Position numbers and translations under genes: made by a program
Part shown: positions 40,748 through 50,327 of the stretch, in pieces
How positions within the stretch are numbered: position 1 is the first letter of the stretch
Layout: each line of letters opens with the position of its first letter
Source: JANLYC01 sp963750495
GTDB lineage: Bacteria; Actinomycetota; Actinomycetes; Propionibacteriales; Nocardioidaceae
Assembly: GCA_963750495.1 (NCBI GenBank)
Contig: CAVVQV010000017.1
Span: 71,906 to 135,905 of the forward strand
Reading direction: 5' to 3'
DNA length: 64,000 bases
The notes under the pieces: generated by a model
Told to the model about the DNA's origin: nothing
The model's database searches: none
Seen by the model: only the letters and a program-made list of their open reading frames with translations

Positions 40748-41128
40748 ATGAGCGATCCGGTTCGCGTGATCCGGCAGGGCGACCTCGTCCAGGCTGATCC
40801 CACGCCAGGGATGATGCGTGAGCGCGCCTTCGAGGTCTCAACGTTGTGGGCAGGGCAGGTCGAAACCGCGCCCGGAGCTGTCTCCGGTTGGCATCACCAC
40901 GATCGCAACGAGACGAGTCTGTTCGTCGTGTCGGGCGTCCTTCGGCTGGAGTTCGAGGGTCACGACGGGTACGTCGATGCCCGTGCCGGTGACTTCGTGC
41001 ACGTGCCGGCCTACACCGTGCATCGCGAGAGCAACCCGAGCGACGAGGCTTCGGTGGCTGTCATCGCCCGGGCCGGGGGAGGGACGCCGACCGTGAACGT
41101 CGACGACCCGACCACTCCGGCGCCTTAG
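40748..41128 (+). CDS. Cupin domain protein
   Basis: Small single-domain cupin (126 aa). Motif 1 is GWHHHDRNETSLFVVSGVLRLEFEG with a metal-binding His cluster and Glu; motif 2 is ARAGDFVHVPAYTVHRESN with the final His. Such proteins are metal-dependent isomerases, dioxygenases or sensors; none can be chosen here. It follows potC by 30 nt but has its own candidate promoter, so any link with polyamine uptake is by neighbourhood only. Confidence 0.82.
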   Translation: MSDPVRVIRQGDLVQADPTPGMMRERAFEVSTLWAGQVETAPGAVSGWHHHDRNETSLFVVSGVLRLEFEGHDGYVDARAGDFVHVPAYTVHRESNPSDEASVAVIARAGGGTPTVNVDDPTTPAP

Positions 41129-41173
41129 TCCTGCCCTGCGGCCCTGACCTGCAGCCCTGACCGCACGCCGTCG

Positions 41174-41179
41174 TACGAT
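41174..41179 (+). promoter_or_regulatory. Candidate -10 hexamer (TACGAT), leaderless
   Basis: TACGAT is followed by 6 nt and the GTG start of the YjbR-like gene. Confidence 0.45.
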
Positions 41180-41185
41180 CGGCCC

Positions 41186-41602
41186 GTGTCACCACGAACG
41201 CGCAAGGCCCGCATCGAGGATGTGCATGAGATCGCGCTGTCCATGCCGCACGTCACCATTGATCAGCGTGCAAGTGACAACCCCGTCTATCAGGTCGGTC
41301 GCAAGTCGTTCATCTTCTTCCGAACCCCTCGTCCGGATGCCGTCGACCCGGAGAGCGGCGAGCGCTATACCGACGTGATCGTCTTCTGGGTGGGTTCGGA
41401 GGCAGACAAGGAAGCTCTGGTGCAGGACGCGTCGTCGCCGTTCTTCACCACACCGCACTTCGACGGCCACCAGTCCGTGCTGCTCCGGGCATCGCGGATC
41501 GGGGAGCTGACTCGGGCAGAACTCACCGAGGTCATCCAGGATGCGTGGCTCTCGCGCGCGTCGCCGGCTCGCGCTCGGCAGTGGCTCGAGACCCACACCT
41601 GA
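41186..41602 (+). CDS. MmcQ/YjbR family protein
   Basis: 138-residue protein of the MmcQ/YjbR (CyaY-like fold) family, often annotated DNA-binding. Family features are the opening RIEDVHEIALSMPHV, the central KSFIFFRTPRPDA strand-turn and the late FFTTPHFDGHQSVLLRAS with ELTEVIQDAWLSRA helix. No catalytic residues are known. GTG start supported by the upstream TACGAT. Confidence 0.78.
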   Translation: MSPRTRKARIEDVHEIALSMPHVTIDQRASDNPVYQVGRKSFIFFRTPRPDAVDPESGERYTDVIVFWVGSEADKEALVQDASSPFFTTPHFDGHQSVLLRASRIGELTRAELTEVIQDAWLSRASPARARQWLETHT

Positions 41603-41684
41603 GCTCCGACGGCCGACCAGTTGTTTCAGGCGCCAAGTACTTCGCGGCGCGCACAGGCAGCGGCGGGAGCCCGAAAGGGCGGGT

Positions 41685-43070
41685 TCAGGCAGTAGGCAAT
41701 GCCGGGGCGGCGGTAATTGGCCAGTGCGTGCCGGTGTGGTCGACCAGGAGGTAGCGGCCGTGGGGGGTGCGCCACACGAACACGCCGGTGAAGGGTTGGG
41801 CGACCTGCCAGTGGCCGTGGGTCTTGACCCGATGGTGGAACCGGGTGATGGGGCCGAGCTTGCCGAGGCCGGTCTGACCGGGTGGTCCACCGTCGTCGGG
41901 TTTGACGAACGGAATGGTGTGGTCGATGTCGCCGGTCCTGCGGGTGGAGGTGGCGTAGGGGAAGCAGTCCACGGGGATGGCGAGGTGGACGGCTTCGCGG
42001 ATCCGGTCGGGGATCTCATACGCATCGACCGGGATCTGGTCGTTGAGGTCGATCACGGGCTTCACCACGACGTTGGCGTGGCCGAGCCAGGTCTTGACCC
42101 GGTCGAGGGTGACCGGTCCGACCTGCTCCACCCTGGCCACGCCTTGACCGGTGGTCAGGGTCTGGTCGGTGAGGTGGACATACACGGTGACGTCGGGCCG
42201 GGTGTCGACCGGCTTGGCCCGACCCGAACGCGCTTGACCCGTCGCAGTCTGAAGGTCAGCCGCAGCCGACACAGGGCCGGACGGCTCGGTCTGCCCGCCG
42301 GCGGCGTCGATGTCGGCGAACAGGTCCAGGGCGTGTTGGGGGTGGGCCAGGATCCCCACCGCCGCCGCCCGCCGCACATCCACGGGGCGGGTGTCGCCCA
42401 GCGCACCCAGGCCGGTGGCGAGGCCGCCGATCGAAGCGTTGAACCGCAACGCGTCGGGTGCTTCAGCCCGGATGAAGATCTCGCCGGCGCCGGGCTCGGA
42501 GGGCTGGTCCTTGACCCACACTCCCAACGCTCCCTGTGCGGCCGCGTCGGCTTCAGCGGCAGCCTCGGGGTCACACTCCATCCAGCAGGCGGCGATGATC
42601 GATTCGATCCGACCCCACGACAAGGAATGCGCGTACTTCGCGATGCGCCGGTCCACCACCGCGGCGGTCTCCACCGACAGGTGGCGGGTGGCTTCGGCGG
42701 TCCGGCGGCCGATCCACGGCTTCACCTCACCGGCCACGATCCGGGCCCACAGGCGTGGCAGCCGATGCCGCAGATCGAGCGCGTCGCCGACCAGCCGCTC
42801 TGCAGCGGCGGTCGAGGTCGCCAGCACCACGCCGAGCTCGGCCGGGGCGAACTCAGCCACCGCAGGGGTCCCGTCCCCACCGAAGCAGACCAGTTTCTCC
42901 GACCCGGGCAGCAGCGGGCTCGTGGCGCGGGCGAGCTCACCGTGCAAGTCCGCCCAGTGCGCGGCGGCCTCCAGCAACCTGACCTCTCCTTGTTCGACGA
43001 CCGCGCGGGCGGTCTCGACGTAGGACAGAGTGGCTGTCGCGTCGAGAGCATCGAGGTCATGATCGAACAT
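41685..43070 (-). CDS. DUF222/13E12-family HNH endonuclease signature protein
   Basis: 461-residue protein of the multicopy actinobacterial 13E12 family. The N-terminal DUF222 helical part (VVEQGEVRLLEAAAHWADLHG, GRRTAEATRHLSVE, RIESIIAACWMECDP) precedes a C-terminal HNH nuclease-like motif: DIDHTIPF, then GPITRFHHRVKTHGHWQV. The family is repeated in many genomes and sometimes regarded as mobile, but no intein, intron or inverted ends flank this copy. TAGAAT 7 nt upstream supports the ATG over an in-frame start 57 nt earlier. Confidence 0.88.
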   Translation of the reverse strand: MFDHDLDALDATATLSYVETARAVVEQGEVRLLEAAAHWADLHGELARATSPLLPGSEKLVCFGGDGTPAVAEFAPAELGVVLATSTAAAERLVGDALDLRHRLPRLWARIVAGEVKPWIGRRTAEATRHLSVETAAVVDRRIAKYAHSLSWGRIESIIAACWMECDPEAAAEADAAAQGALGVWVKDQPSEPGAGEIFIRAEAPDALRFNASIGGLATGLGALGDTRPVDVRRAAAVGILAHPQHALDLFADIDAAGGQTEPSGPVSAAADLQTATGQARSGRAKPVDTRPDVTVYVHLTDQTLTTGQGVARVEQVGPVTLDRVKTWLGHANVVVKPVIDLNDQIPVDAYEIPDRIREAVHLAIPVDCFPYATSTRRTGDIDHTIPFVKPDDGGPPGQTGLGKLGPITRFHHRVKTHGHWQVAQPFTGVFVWRTPHGRYLLVDHTGTHWPITAAPALPTA

Positions 43071-43077
43071 GTGTTCG

Positions 43078-43083
43078 ATTCTA
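43078..43083 (-). promoter_or_regulatory. Candidate -10 hexamer (TAGAAT) for the HNH gene
   Basis: On the minus strand TAGAAT lies 7 nt before the ATG. Confidence 0.45.
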
Positions 43084-43231
43084 CCCGACCTCCTTGCCAG
43101 TGCCCAGACATTTTTCGCCTTGTGCACAACGGTTTCCGGGTCTCGAGCAGCCGGTCGTGAGCTCGTCGAAGGGCTCGATCGACGGGACCCAACTGATCGA
43201 GCCTGTCGACGGGCGGGCCCGGCGCAAAAGC

Positions 43232-43268
43232 GACGGTGCGTCCGCAGAGTTGTCGCGAACGCACCGTC
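43232..43268 (-). terminator. Terminator downstream of the putrescine-type aminotransferase
   Basis: GACGGTGCGT and ACGCACCGTC are perfect 10-bp arms with a 17-nt loop. Read on the minus strand the stem is followed by GCTTTTGC, a short T-run, so it should end aminotransferase transcripts. Confidence 0.6.
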
Positions 43269-43277
43269 TTCAGGGGA

Positions 43278-43294
43278 GGGAGCCCGGAGCTCCC
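43278..43294 (-). terminator. Small hairpin just after the aminotransferase stop
   Basis: GGGAGC/GCTCCC with a 5-nt loop lies between the stop codon and the larger terminator hairpin. Confidence 0.4.
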
Positions 43295-43305
43295 GGGGAT
43301 GAGGT

Positions 43306-44703
43306 TCAGATCTTGGTCGAGGCCTCCGTCAACACCGAGCGGAGGATCTGCTCGATCTCGTCGAAGTGCTGCTGGTCGCAGATCAGTGGGGGCGAGAGCT
43401 GGATGACGGGGTCGCCGCGGTCGTCGGCCCGGCAGTACAGGCCGGCGGAGTACAGCGCCTTGGACAGGAACCCACGCAGCAGCTTCTCGGCCTCGTCGTC
43501 GTTGAAGGTCTCCTTCGTCGCCTTGTCCTTGACGAGCTCGATGCCGTAGAAGTACCCGTCACCGCGGACGTCACCGACAATCGGGAGGTCGTAGAGCTTC
43601 TCGAGCGTGTTGCGGAAGGCGTCCTGGTTGGCCAGCACGTTTTCGTTGATGTGCTCGCGTTCGAAGATGTCGAGGTTGGCCATGGCAACCGCGGTCGAGA
43701 CGGGGTGACCGCCGAACGTGTAGCCGTGCATGAAGGACGCGTCGCCCTTCGAGAAGGGCTCGAACAACCTGTCGGTCGCGATCATCGCCCCGAGCGGCGC
43801 GTAACCGGACGTCAGGCCCTTGGCGCAGGTGATCATGTCGGGCTGGTAGCCGTAGCGCTCGGCGCCGAACATGTGCCCGAGGCGGCCGAAGGCGCAGATG
43901 ACCTCGTCGCTGACGAGGAGCACGTCGTACTCGTCGCAGATCTCGCGTACGCGCTGGAAGTACCCAGGCGGCGGCGGGAAGCAGCCGCCGGCGTTCTGGA
44001 CCGGCTCGAGGAAGACGGCGGCGACGGTGTCGGCGCCCTCGTTCTCGATGGCCACGGCGATCTGGTCAGCGGCCCAGCGACCGAAGGCCTCGGGGTCGTC
44101 GCCATGGATGGGGGCGCGGTAGATGTTGGTGTTGGGCACGCGGAACGTACTCGGGACGAGCGGCTCGAACATCGCCTTGAGCTCGGGCAGACCCGTGATC
44201 GACAACGCGCCCTGGGTGGTCCCGTGGTACGCGATCGCCCGGCTGATCACCTTGTGCTTGCCAGGCTTGCCGGTCATCTTGAAGTACTGCTTCGCCAGCT
44301 TCCACGCAGTCTCGACCGCCTCGCCGCCTCCGGTCGTGAAGAAGACCCGGTTGAGGTCACCAGGGGCGTAGGACGCCATCCGCTGGGCAAGCTCGATGGC
44401 GTTCGGGTGCGCGTAGGACCACAGCGGCATGAACGCCAGCTGCTGGGTCTGCCGCGCGGCGGCCTCGGCGAGCTCGGTTCGGCCGTGGCCGAGCTGGCTC
44501 ACGAACAAGCCGGCGAGCGCGTCGAGATAGCGCTTGCCGTGCGCGTCATAGATGTACGGTCCCTCGCCGCGCACGATGATTGGGACGTCGGCATTCTCGT
44601 ACGACGACATGCGGGTGAAGTGCATCCACAGGTGGTCACGCGCAGACTGTTGGAGGGCAGCATGGTCCAGTGCGGTGCTGTCGAGTCTCTGGTCGATCGT
44701 CAT
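43306..44703 (-). CDS. Class III aminotransferase (putrescine/diamine-pyruvate type)
   Basis: PLP-dependent omega-aminotransferase of 465 residues. It has the family N-terminus HFTRMSSYENADVPIIVRGEG, the phosphate-binding TTGGGEAVETAWKLAKQY, YHGTTQGALS, LLVSDEVICAFGRLG with the PLP-ring Asp266, and the Schiff-base Lys295 in ITCAKGLTSGYAPLGA. The sequence style is that of SpuC/putrescine-pyruvate transaminases. In the pathway it would convert putrescine to 4-aminobutanal. The ATG gives the expected N-terminus; a longer open frame upstream is not coding-like. Confidence 0.88.
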   Translation of the reverse strand: MTIDQRLDSTALDHAALQQSARDHLWMHFTRMSSYENADVPIIVRGEGPYIYDAHGKRYLDALAGLFVSQLGHGRTELAEAAARQTQQLAFMPLWSYAHPNAIELAQRMASYAPGDLNRVFFTTGGGEAVETAWKLAKQYFKMTGKPGKHKVISRAIAYHGTTQGALSITGLPELKAMFEPLVPSTFRVPNTNIYRAPIHGDDPEAFGRWAADQIAVAIENEGADTVAAVFLEPVQNAGGCFPPPPGYFQRVREICDEYDVLLVSDEVICAFGRLGHMFGAERYGYQPDMITCAKGLTSGYAPLGAMIATDRLFEPFSKGDASFMHGYTFGGHPVSTAVAMANLDIFEREHINENVLANQDAFRNTLEKLYDLPIVGDVRGDGYFYGIELVKDKATKETFNDDEAEKLLRGFLSKALYSAGLYCRADDRGDPVIQLSPPLICDQQHFDEIEQILRSVLTEASTKI

Positions 44704-44799
44704 GGCGGTCAGTCTGCCGTATCGCCAAACGTCTAGGCAAGTGAATCCGTGGCCAGACTCCGGATCGCGGTGATACTGCGTGGTTGAAGACACGTCAAA

Positions 44800-44814
44800 C
44801 GACGAAATCCGTTG
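44800..44814 (-). promoter_or_regulatory. Candidate regulator site upstream of the aminotransferase
   Basis: CGACGAAATCCGTTG is almost an inverted repeat (CGACG/CGTTG) about 100 nt upstream of the aminotransferase. A close match stands before the aldehyde dehydrogenase gene (53534-53548). Confidence 0.3.
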
Positions 44815-44932
44815 CGTGCCCGGTCTGTCCAGGTCCTGATCGACCCGCAGGCAACCGAACGCCGTGGCCAGCGGGTCCTGATGGGTGAGGGAAGCCGGAA
44901 CAGAGCGCAGCTGGGCACGAGAGGATGACGCG

Positions 44933-45475
44933 GTGATCGATCGGGGGAGCACGCGCGAGACGTTCGAGGACTTCGTGACGGCGCGATCGGTTGGCCTGCT
45001 CCGCACGGCCTACCTGCTGACGCAGGACAGCCATCTCGCCGAGGACCTGGTCCAGACCGCGCTGGCCAAGGCCTGGCGGTCCTGGGGACGGGTCCAGACG
45101 AGCCCCGACGCCTACGTGCGCAAGATCCTCGTCAACACCTATTCCTCCTGGTGGCGTCGGAAGTGGAACGGGGAACATCCGACCGATGACCTTCCTGACA
45201 CCGAGCAGCACGCGAACGATCCGGCCGACCGCGGTACGACGCATGACGTACGAACCGCCCTGGCCCGGCTGCCCAGACGACAGCGCGCCGTGGTCGTGCT
45301 CCGGTTCTTCGAGGACCTGAGCGAGGCCGAGACGGCGCGCCTGCTCGAGTGCAGCGTCGGCACGGTCAAGAGCCAGTCCAGCAAGGCACTGGCCAAGCTG
45401 CGGGTCGATCCGAGTCTGGCCGTTGCTGATGACGACACGCGCCCAAGCCGTGACAACGAGGGGGTAGTCCGATGA
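44933..45475 (+). CDS. ECF (SigE-family) RNA polymerase sigma factor
   Basis: 180-residue extracytoplasmic-function sigma factor. Region 2 is ARSVGLLRTAYLLTQDSHLAEDLVQTALAKAWRSW, including the core-binding and -10 recognition helices; region 4 is ALARLPRRQRAVVVLRFFEDLSEAETARLLECSVGTVKSQSSKALAKLR, a helix-turn-helix for the -35 element. The GTG at 44933 has GAGGA 7 nt upstream; a GTG 48 nt earlier lacks one. It overlaps the next gene by ATGA, whose membrane product is probably its anti-sigma partner. Confidence 0.9.
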   Translation: MIDRGSTRETFEDFVTARSVGLLRTAYLLTQDSHLAEDLVQTALAKAWRSWGRVQTSPDAYVRKILVNTYSSWWRRKWNGEHPTDDLPDTEQHANDPADRGTTHDVRTALARLPRRQRAVVVLRFFEDLSEAETARLLECSVGTVKSQSSKALAKLRVDPSLAVADDDTRPSRDNEGVVR

Positions 45476-46491
45476 ACATCGATGAGCTCAAGCAGACGCT
45501 GACCGAGGTCGCTGACGAGGTCGACGACCGAGGGGGACTCGACCGGCTGACGGGTGTCGATCACAAGGTCACGGCCAGACGACGCACCGCGGCAGTCGGC
45601 ATGACGCTGGCTGCGGTGATCACCGCAGTCGCGGTGGCGATCGTGCCCACCGTGCTCGACGGGTCGGACAGCACATCGCCCGCTGACCAGACCGGCAAGC
45701 AGACCTCGTCGCTTCCCACGATCACCGACCGGGGCACGACCTTCTACACCTCACCGGGCGGAGCAGCACTGCTCGGCCACGTGGTGTCCGAACCCGGCCA
45801 GCGCGAGGTCTCCTTCACGTTCACCCCGGACACCCTCAACCTCACATGGGAGCAGTTCTGCTGGGATCCGAACCGGGCCGGCGGTGAGCACGGCGCCGAG
45901 TACAGCACCTTCGTCAACGGCCATCCCCTCGGTGGGTCCACGTGTGCAGGCGGACCGGACGGCCCGATCTCGGGCACCTCGTCGTTCGGTTCCGGGTCCC
46001 CGCGCAGCAACGGCTCGGGATGGGCTGGGCTCGGTGTCCGGGTGGGCAAGCCGTCCACCTTCACCGTGCGGATCACGAAGCACGCCGATCACTCGGTTGC
46101 CTCTCAGCTCGGCGCAGCGATCTACGCACATGCACCTCAGGTGCACGACGCGGGAGTCTGGTACGACCAGCAGGTCGTCTACCTCGGCCACACGTACGAG
46201 GCCGCGGCGGTGAGCTCGGCCGCGTTGTCCGGCCGGCTCACGCGAGCGTCCGCCGACCTTCCACCCTCTGACACGAAGCTCTACGTCTTCCTGGGCGTGA
46301 CGCACCTGAAGGGGCAGCTCCAGCTTGGCTCGGGTGGTGGCAGCGGCATGAACCTGGCCCGTGGCAGTCTCGGTGGTGGCACCGGAGACCTCGTCGACTC
46401 CGATCAAGGCTCTGTCACGGTGTCGGGGTCGAGCAAGGACGGCAAGTCAACGGGCACGATCTACGTCGTTGTCTACCAACGGGTGACGTAG
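45472..46491 (+). CDS. Single-pass membrane protein, probable partner of the sigma factor
   Basis: 339 residues, no named family that I recognise. A cytoplasmic N-terminus of about 40 residues (MNIDELKQTLTEVADEVDD then basic ARRR) precedes one membrane helix (about 43-63, MTLAAVITAVAVAIVPTVL). The extracytoplasmic part is Gly/Ser-rich, with two cysteines and long beta-like stretches. There is no zinc-finger HxxxCxxC of ZAS anti-sigmas. Coupling to the sigma gene and this topology fit an anti-sigma or signal-receiving protein, as is common beside SigE-family factors. Confidence 0.7.
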   Translation: MNIDELKQTLTEVADEVDDRGGLDRLTGVDHKVTARRRTAAVGMTLAAVITAVAVAIVPTVLDGSDSTSPADQTGKQTSSLPTITDRGTTFYTSPGGAALLGHVVSEPGQREVSFTFTPDTLNLTWEQFCWDPNRAGGEHGAEYSTFVNGHPLGGSTCAGGPDGPISGTSSFGSGSPRSNGSGWAGLGVRVGKPSTFTVRITKHADHSVASQLGAAIYAHAPQVHDAGVWYDQQVVYLGHTYEAAAVSSAALSGRLTRASADLPPSDTKLYVFLGVTHLKGQLQLGSGGGSGMNLARGSLGGGTGDLVDSDQGSVTVSGSSKDGKSTGTIYVVVYQRVT

Positions 46492-46543
46492 GGCGCCGAT
46501 CTGTTTATGGTGAAGTATGCGTTTCCCGTCGAGTCCGACTTGA

Positions 46544-47761
46544 GTCCTGCCGCGCAGGTTCAGGCTGCGCGTCCTCGGTTATCACGCCTCGCGTGACCTG
46601 GTCCCGCTGTACAGCGTCTACGCGCTGCTGTTCGGAGACCACGGCGTCTCGACGGGTCAGATCTCGACGCTCTTCATCATCTGGTCGCTGACCTCCTTCG
46701 TCTTCGAGGTGCCCTCCGGCGCCTGGGCCGACACCATCGACCGGCGTCTCCTGCTGGTCGTGTCGGCGGTGGTCTACGCCGGCGCGTTCAGCGCCTGGAT
46801 GCTGCTGCCGACCTACACCGGCTATGCCCTCGGGTTCGTCCTGTGGGGGCTCTCGAGCGCCCTGATGTCGGGCACCTTCGAGTCGGCGCTGTACGACGAG
46901 CTCGTCCTTCGGGGAGCCGATGCGGCGTACCCGGGCCTCATCGGATGGGCCCACTCCACCGCGATGATGGCCAACCTCGTGGCGACCCTGGCGGCAGCAC
47001 CGTTGATCGCGCTCGGTGGCTATGGCCTCGTCGGCTGGACGTCGGTGGCGATCGCCGGCGGGCAGGCGGTGCTGGCCGCGACCTTGCCTTTCTCGCCGTC
47101 GGCACGGAAACCGAACCGGTCGCACCATCTCTTGGCCAAGACAGAAGCGTTGGCGGCGCGGTACGTCGCGATGCTGCGTGCAGGCATCCGGGAGGCGTCG
47201 AGGTCGGTCGACGTCCGTCGTGTCGTCCTGCTCTCCTCGCTGCTGGTCGGGCTGACTGCCTACGACGAGTACTTTCCACTGGTCGCCAAGGACCACGGTG
47301 TCTCGACGTCGACGATCCCGCTGCTCATCGGGATGGCCGTCGTGGGGCAGGTCGTGGGTACCGCCCTGGCCGGGCGGACGGCCGGGATGAGCTCTCGCAC
47401 GATCGCCGTCGTGGTCGTGGCCGGTGGCGGTCTGATCTCGCTCGGCGCGCTGGTCTGGCCGTACGCCGGGTTCGTCGCCATCGCAGTCGGCTACGGGCTG
47501 CTGAACAACACCATGATCGTCGCCGAGGCCCGGCTCCAGCAGGTGATCGCCGGTCCGGCTCGGGCGACGGTCACGTCGGTGTACGGGTTCGCGACCGAGG
47601 TGGTGGCGCTGGCTGTCTACGGGAGCTTCGCCGCGGCAGCCGGTTTCGTGTCCGTGCCCAGGCTCGTGGCGCTGCTCGGCATTCCGATCGTGGTCATCGC
47701 GTGGTCCGTCGGGCGGTGGTTCCCCGGACCGCCGAGGCGGCCGGCGGTCGAGGCGGGGTGA
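46544..47761 (+). CDS. MFS transporter with disrupted or unconventional start
   Basis: Membrane transporter with about eleven hydrophobic segments, lacking a recognised substrate. Coding similarity clearly begins near 46562 (RLRVLGYHASRDLVPLYSVYALLFGDHGVS, first helices) and continues to VFEVPSGAWADTIDRR, the MFS loop 2-3 motif. The nearest in-frame ATG (46517), which has TATGGT 5 nt upstream, is followed eight codons later by an in-frame TGA (46541-46543). Between that TGA and a GTG at 46709 there is no ATG, GTG or TTG. The gene is therefore broken, misread by one base, or starts at a CTG (46547). Starting at 46709 would remove the first helices. Confidence 0.72.
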   Translation, partial: VLPRRFRLRVLGYHASRDLVPLYSVYALLFGDHGVSTGQISTLFIIWSLTSFVFEVPSGAWADTIDRRLLLVVSAVVYAGAFSAWMLLPTYTGYALGFVLWGLSSALMSGTFESALYDELVLRGADAAYPGLIGWAHSTAMMANLVATLAAAPLIALGGYGLVGWTSVAIAGGQAVLAATLPFSPSARKPNRSHHLLAKTEALAARYVAMLRAGIREASRSVDVRRVVLLSSLLVGLTAYDEYFPLVAKDHGVSTSTIPLLIGMAVVGQVVGTALAGRTAGMSSRTIAVVVVAGGGLISLGALVWPYAGFVAIAVGYGLLNNTMIVAEARLQQVIAGPARATVTSVYGFATEVVALAVYGSFAAAAGFVSVPRLVALLGIPIVVIAWSVGRWFPGPPRRPAVEAG

Positions 47762-47774
47762 TCTCGACAGGCTC

Positions 47775-47829
47775 GACCAGCGGGGTGGGCTTGATCAGCG
47801 GGGTGGGCTTGATCAGCGGGTGGGCTTGA

Positions 47830-47836
<7 letters not shown>
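47775..47836 (+). repeat. 18-bp tandem repeat at convergent gene ends
   Basis: Units of GATCAGCGGGGTGGGCTT (first unit GACCAG, third unit 17 bp, fourth partial) fill the gap after the MFS gene. The partial unit contains the stop codon of the acyl-CoA dehydrogenase on the other strand. Confidence 0.8.
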
Positions 47837-49067
<1,231 letters not shown>

Positions 49068-49202
49068 GATCGCTCCAGAGGTCGAGCAGTGGATGCCTTC
49101 ACCTTAGAGGGAACGACTCCCGGTGACGCGTACGGTCGGCTCCGCGGGCAGCGACACGGCGAGCCCGGATGGCATCGCGTGCGCCCAGGGGTTGCCGCCC
49201 AG

Positions 49203-49208
49203 TAGGGT
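49203..49208 (+). promoter_or_regulatory. Candidate -10 hexamer (TAGGGT) for the second pot operon
   Basis: TAGGGT is followed by exactly 6 nt and the GTG start of the second potA. Confidence 0.48.
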
Positions 49209-49214
49209 GCCGAT

Positions 49215-50327
49215 GTGGCGACGACGACCGACGGGGGTCACGATGCCGACACGGCCTCTTCCGACGCTGCCCATGCGGCCGTCGACCTTGCCGGGCTGAC
49301 CCGTCGCTTTGGCTCCGTGACGGCCGTCGACGACATCGATCTGACGATCCGCGACGGCGAGTTCTTCTCGATGCTCGGGCCGTCCGGCTCCGGCAAGACC
49401 ACGGTATTGCGGATGATCGCAGGCTTCGAGATGCCCGATGCCGGCACGGTCCGGCTCGACGGTGTCGACGTCACCCGCCAGGCGCCGTTCGAACGCAACG
49501 TCAACACCGTCTTCCAGGACTATGCGCTGTTCCCGCACATGAACGTGCGCGACAACGTCGGCTACGGGCTGCGCGTGCGGGGCGTTGCCAAAGCCAGGCG
49601 TCGCGAGCTTGCCGACGCTGCCCTGGCCAAGGTCCGGCTCGACTCCCACGGTGATCGCAAAGCCAGCCAGCTGTCGGGCGGTCAGCGGCAGCGGGTCGCG
49701 CTCGCACGCGCCTTGGTGATCGAGCCGAAGGTGCTGCTGCTCGACGAGCCGCTGGGCGCGCTCGACCTGAAGCTCCGTGAAGAGATGCAGATCGAGCTCA
49801 AGGTCCTGCAGCGGGACGTGGGTATCACCTTCGTGTTCGTGACGCACGATCAAGACGAAGCGTTGACCATGAGTGACCGGATCGCCGTCTTCAACAACGG
49901 ACACATCGAACAGATCGGGACAGCTGCAGAGATCTACGAACAGCCGGCCAGCGCCTTCGTCGCCGGCTTCGTCGGCACCAGCAACCTCATCACCGGTGCC
50001 GCGGCCAAGACCTTGTTCGGGAACGAGGGCACGTTCAGCGTGCGACCCGAGAAGATCCACATCGACACTGATCTGCAGAAACCGGAAGATCCCGGCTTCA
50101 CGTCGGTCAGGGGAACCGTGGCGGAGGTGGTCTACGCGGGCGCGTCCACCCGCTTCATCGTCGACCTCGACGCCGGAGCACGACTCGTGGCGGTGCAGCA
50201 GAACCTGCAGTCGTCATCGATGGACGTGCTCGACTACCGCGACAAGCAGGTGCGGCTCAGCTGGCGCGCTGAGCACTGCGTCGCGATCGACGATCATCCC
50301 AGCCGCTCTACGTTGGAGGACTCATGA
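49215..50327 (+). CDS. potA: Polyamine-type ABC transporter ATP-binding protein (second system)
   Basis: 370-residue ATPase. Walker A GPSGSGKTT, Q-loop NTVFQDYALFPHMN, signature LSGGQRQRVALARAL, Walker B VLLLDEPLGALDLK and switch VTHDQDEALTM are complete, followed by the TOBE-type C-terminal domain (FSVRPEKIHI). It leads the second operon, with order A-D-B-C instead of the D-A-B-C of the first. It overlaps the substrate-binding gene by 4 nt. Divergence from the first PotA suggests different cargo, not a recent duplication. Confidence 0.93.
   Translation: MATTTDGGHDADTASSDAAHAAVDLAGLTRRFGSVTAVDDIDLTIRDGEFFSMLGPSGSGKTTVLRMIAGFEMPDAGTVRLDGVDVTRQAPFERNVNTVFQDYALFPHMNVRDNVGYGLRVRGVAKARRRELADAALAKVRLDSHGDRKASQLSGGQRQRVALARALVIEPKVLLLDEPLGALDLKLREEMQIELKVLQRDVGITFVFVTHDQDEALTMSDRIAVFNNGHIEQIGTAAEIYEQPASAFVAGFVGTSNLITGAAAKTLFGNEGTFSVRPEKIHIDTDLQKPEDPGFTSVRGTVAEVVYAGASTRFIVDLDAGARLVAVQQNLQSSSMDVLDYRDKQVRLSWRAEHCVAIDDHPSRSTLEDS

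Noticed and set aside
41685..43070. HNH gene as part of a mobile element or group II intron
   Set aside because: No flanking inverted repeats, target duplication, reverse transcriptase or interrupted host gene was found.
41541..43160. Open frame of 539 codons opposite the DUF222/HNH gene
   Set aside because: No start signal or domain; the HNH protein on the minus strand explains the coding bias.
43366..44736. Open frame of 456 codons on the plus strand opposite the putrescine-type aminotransferase
   Set aside because: The minus strand encodes a full PLP enzyme with its active-site Lys and Asp; the plus frame shows only Val/Glu/Arg-rich low-complexity sequence.
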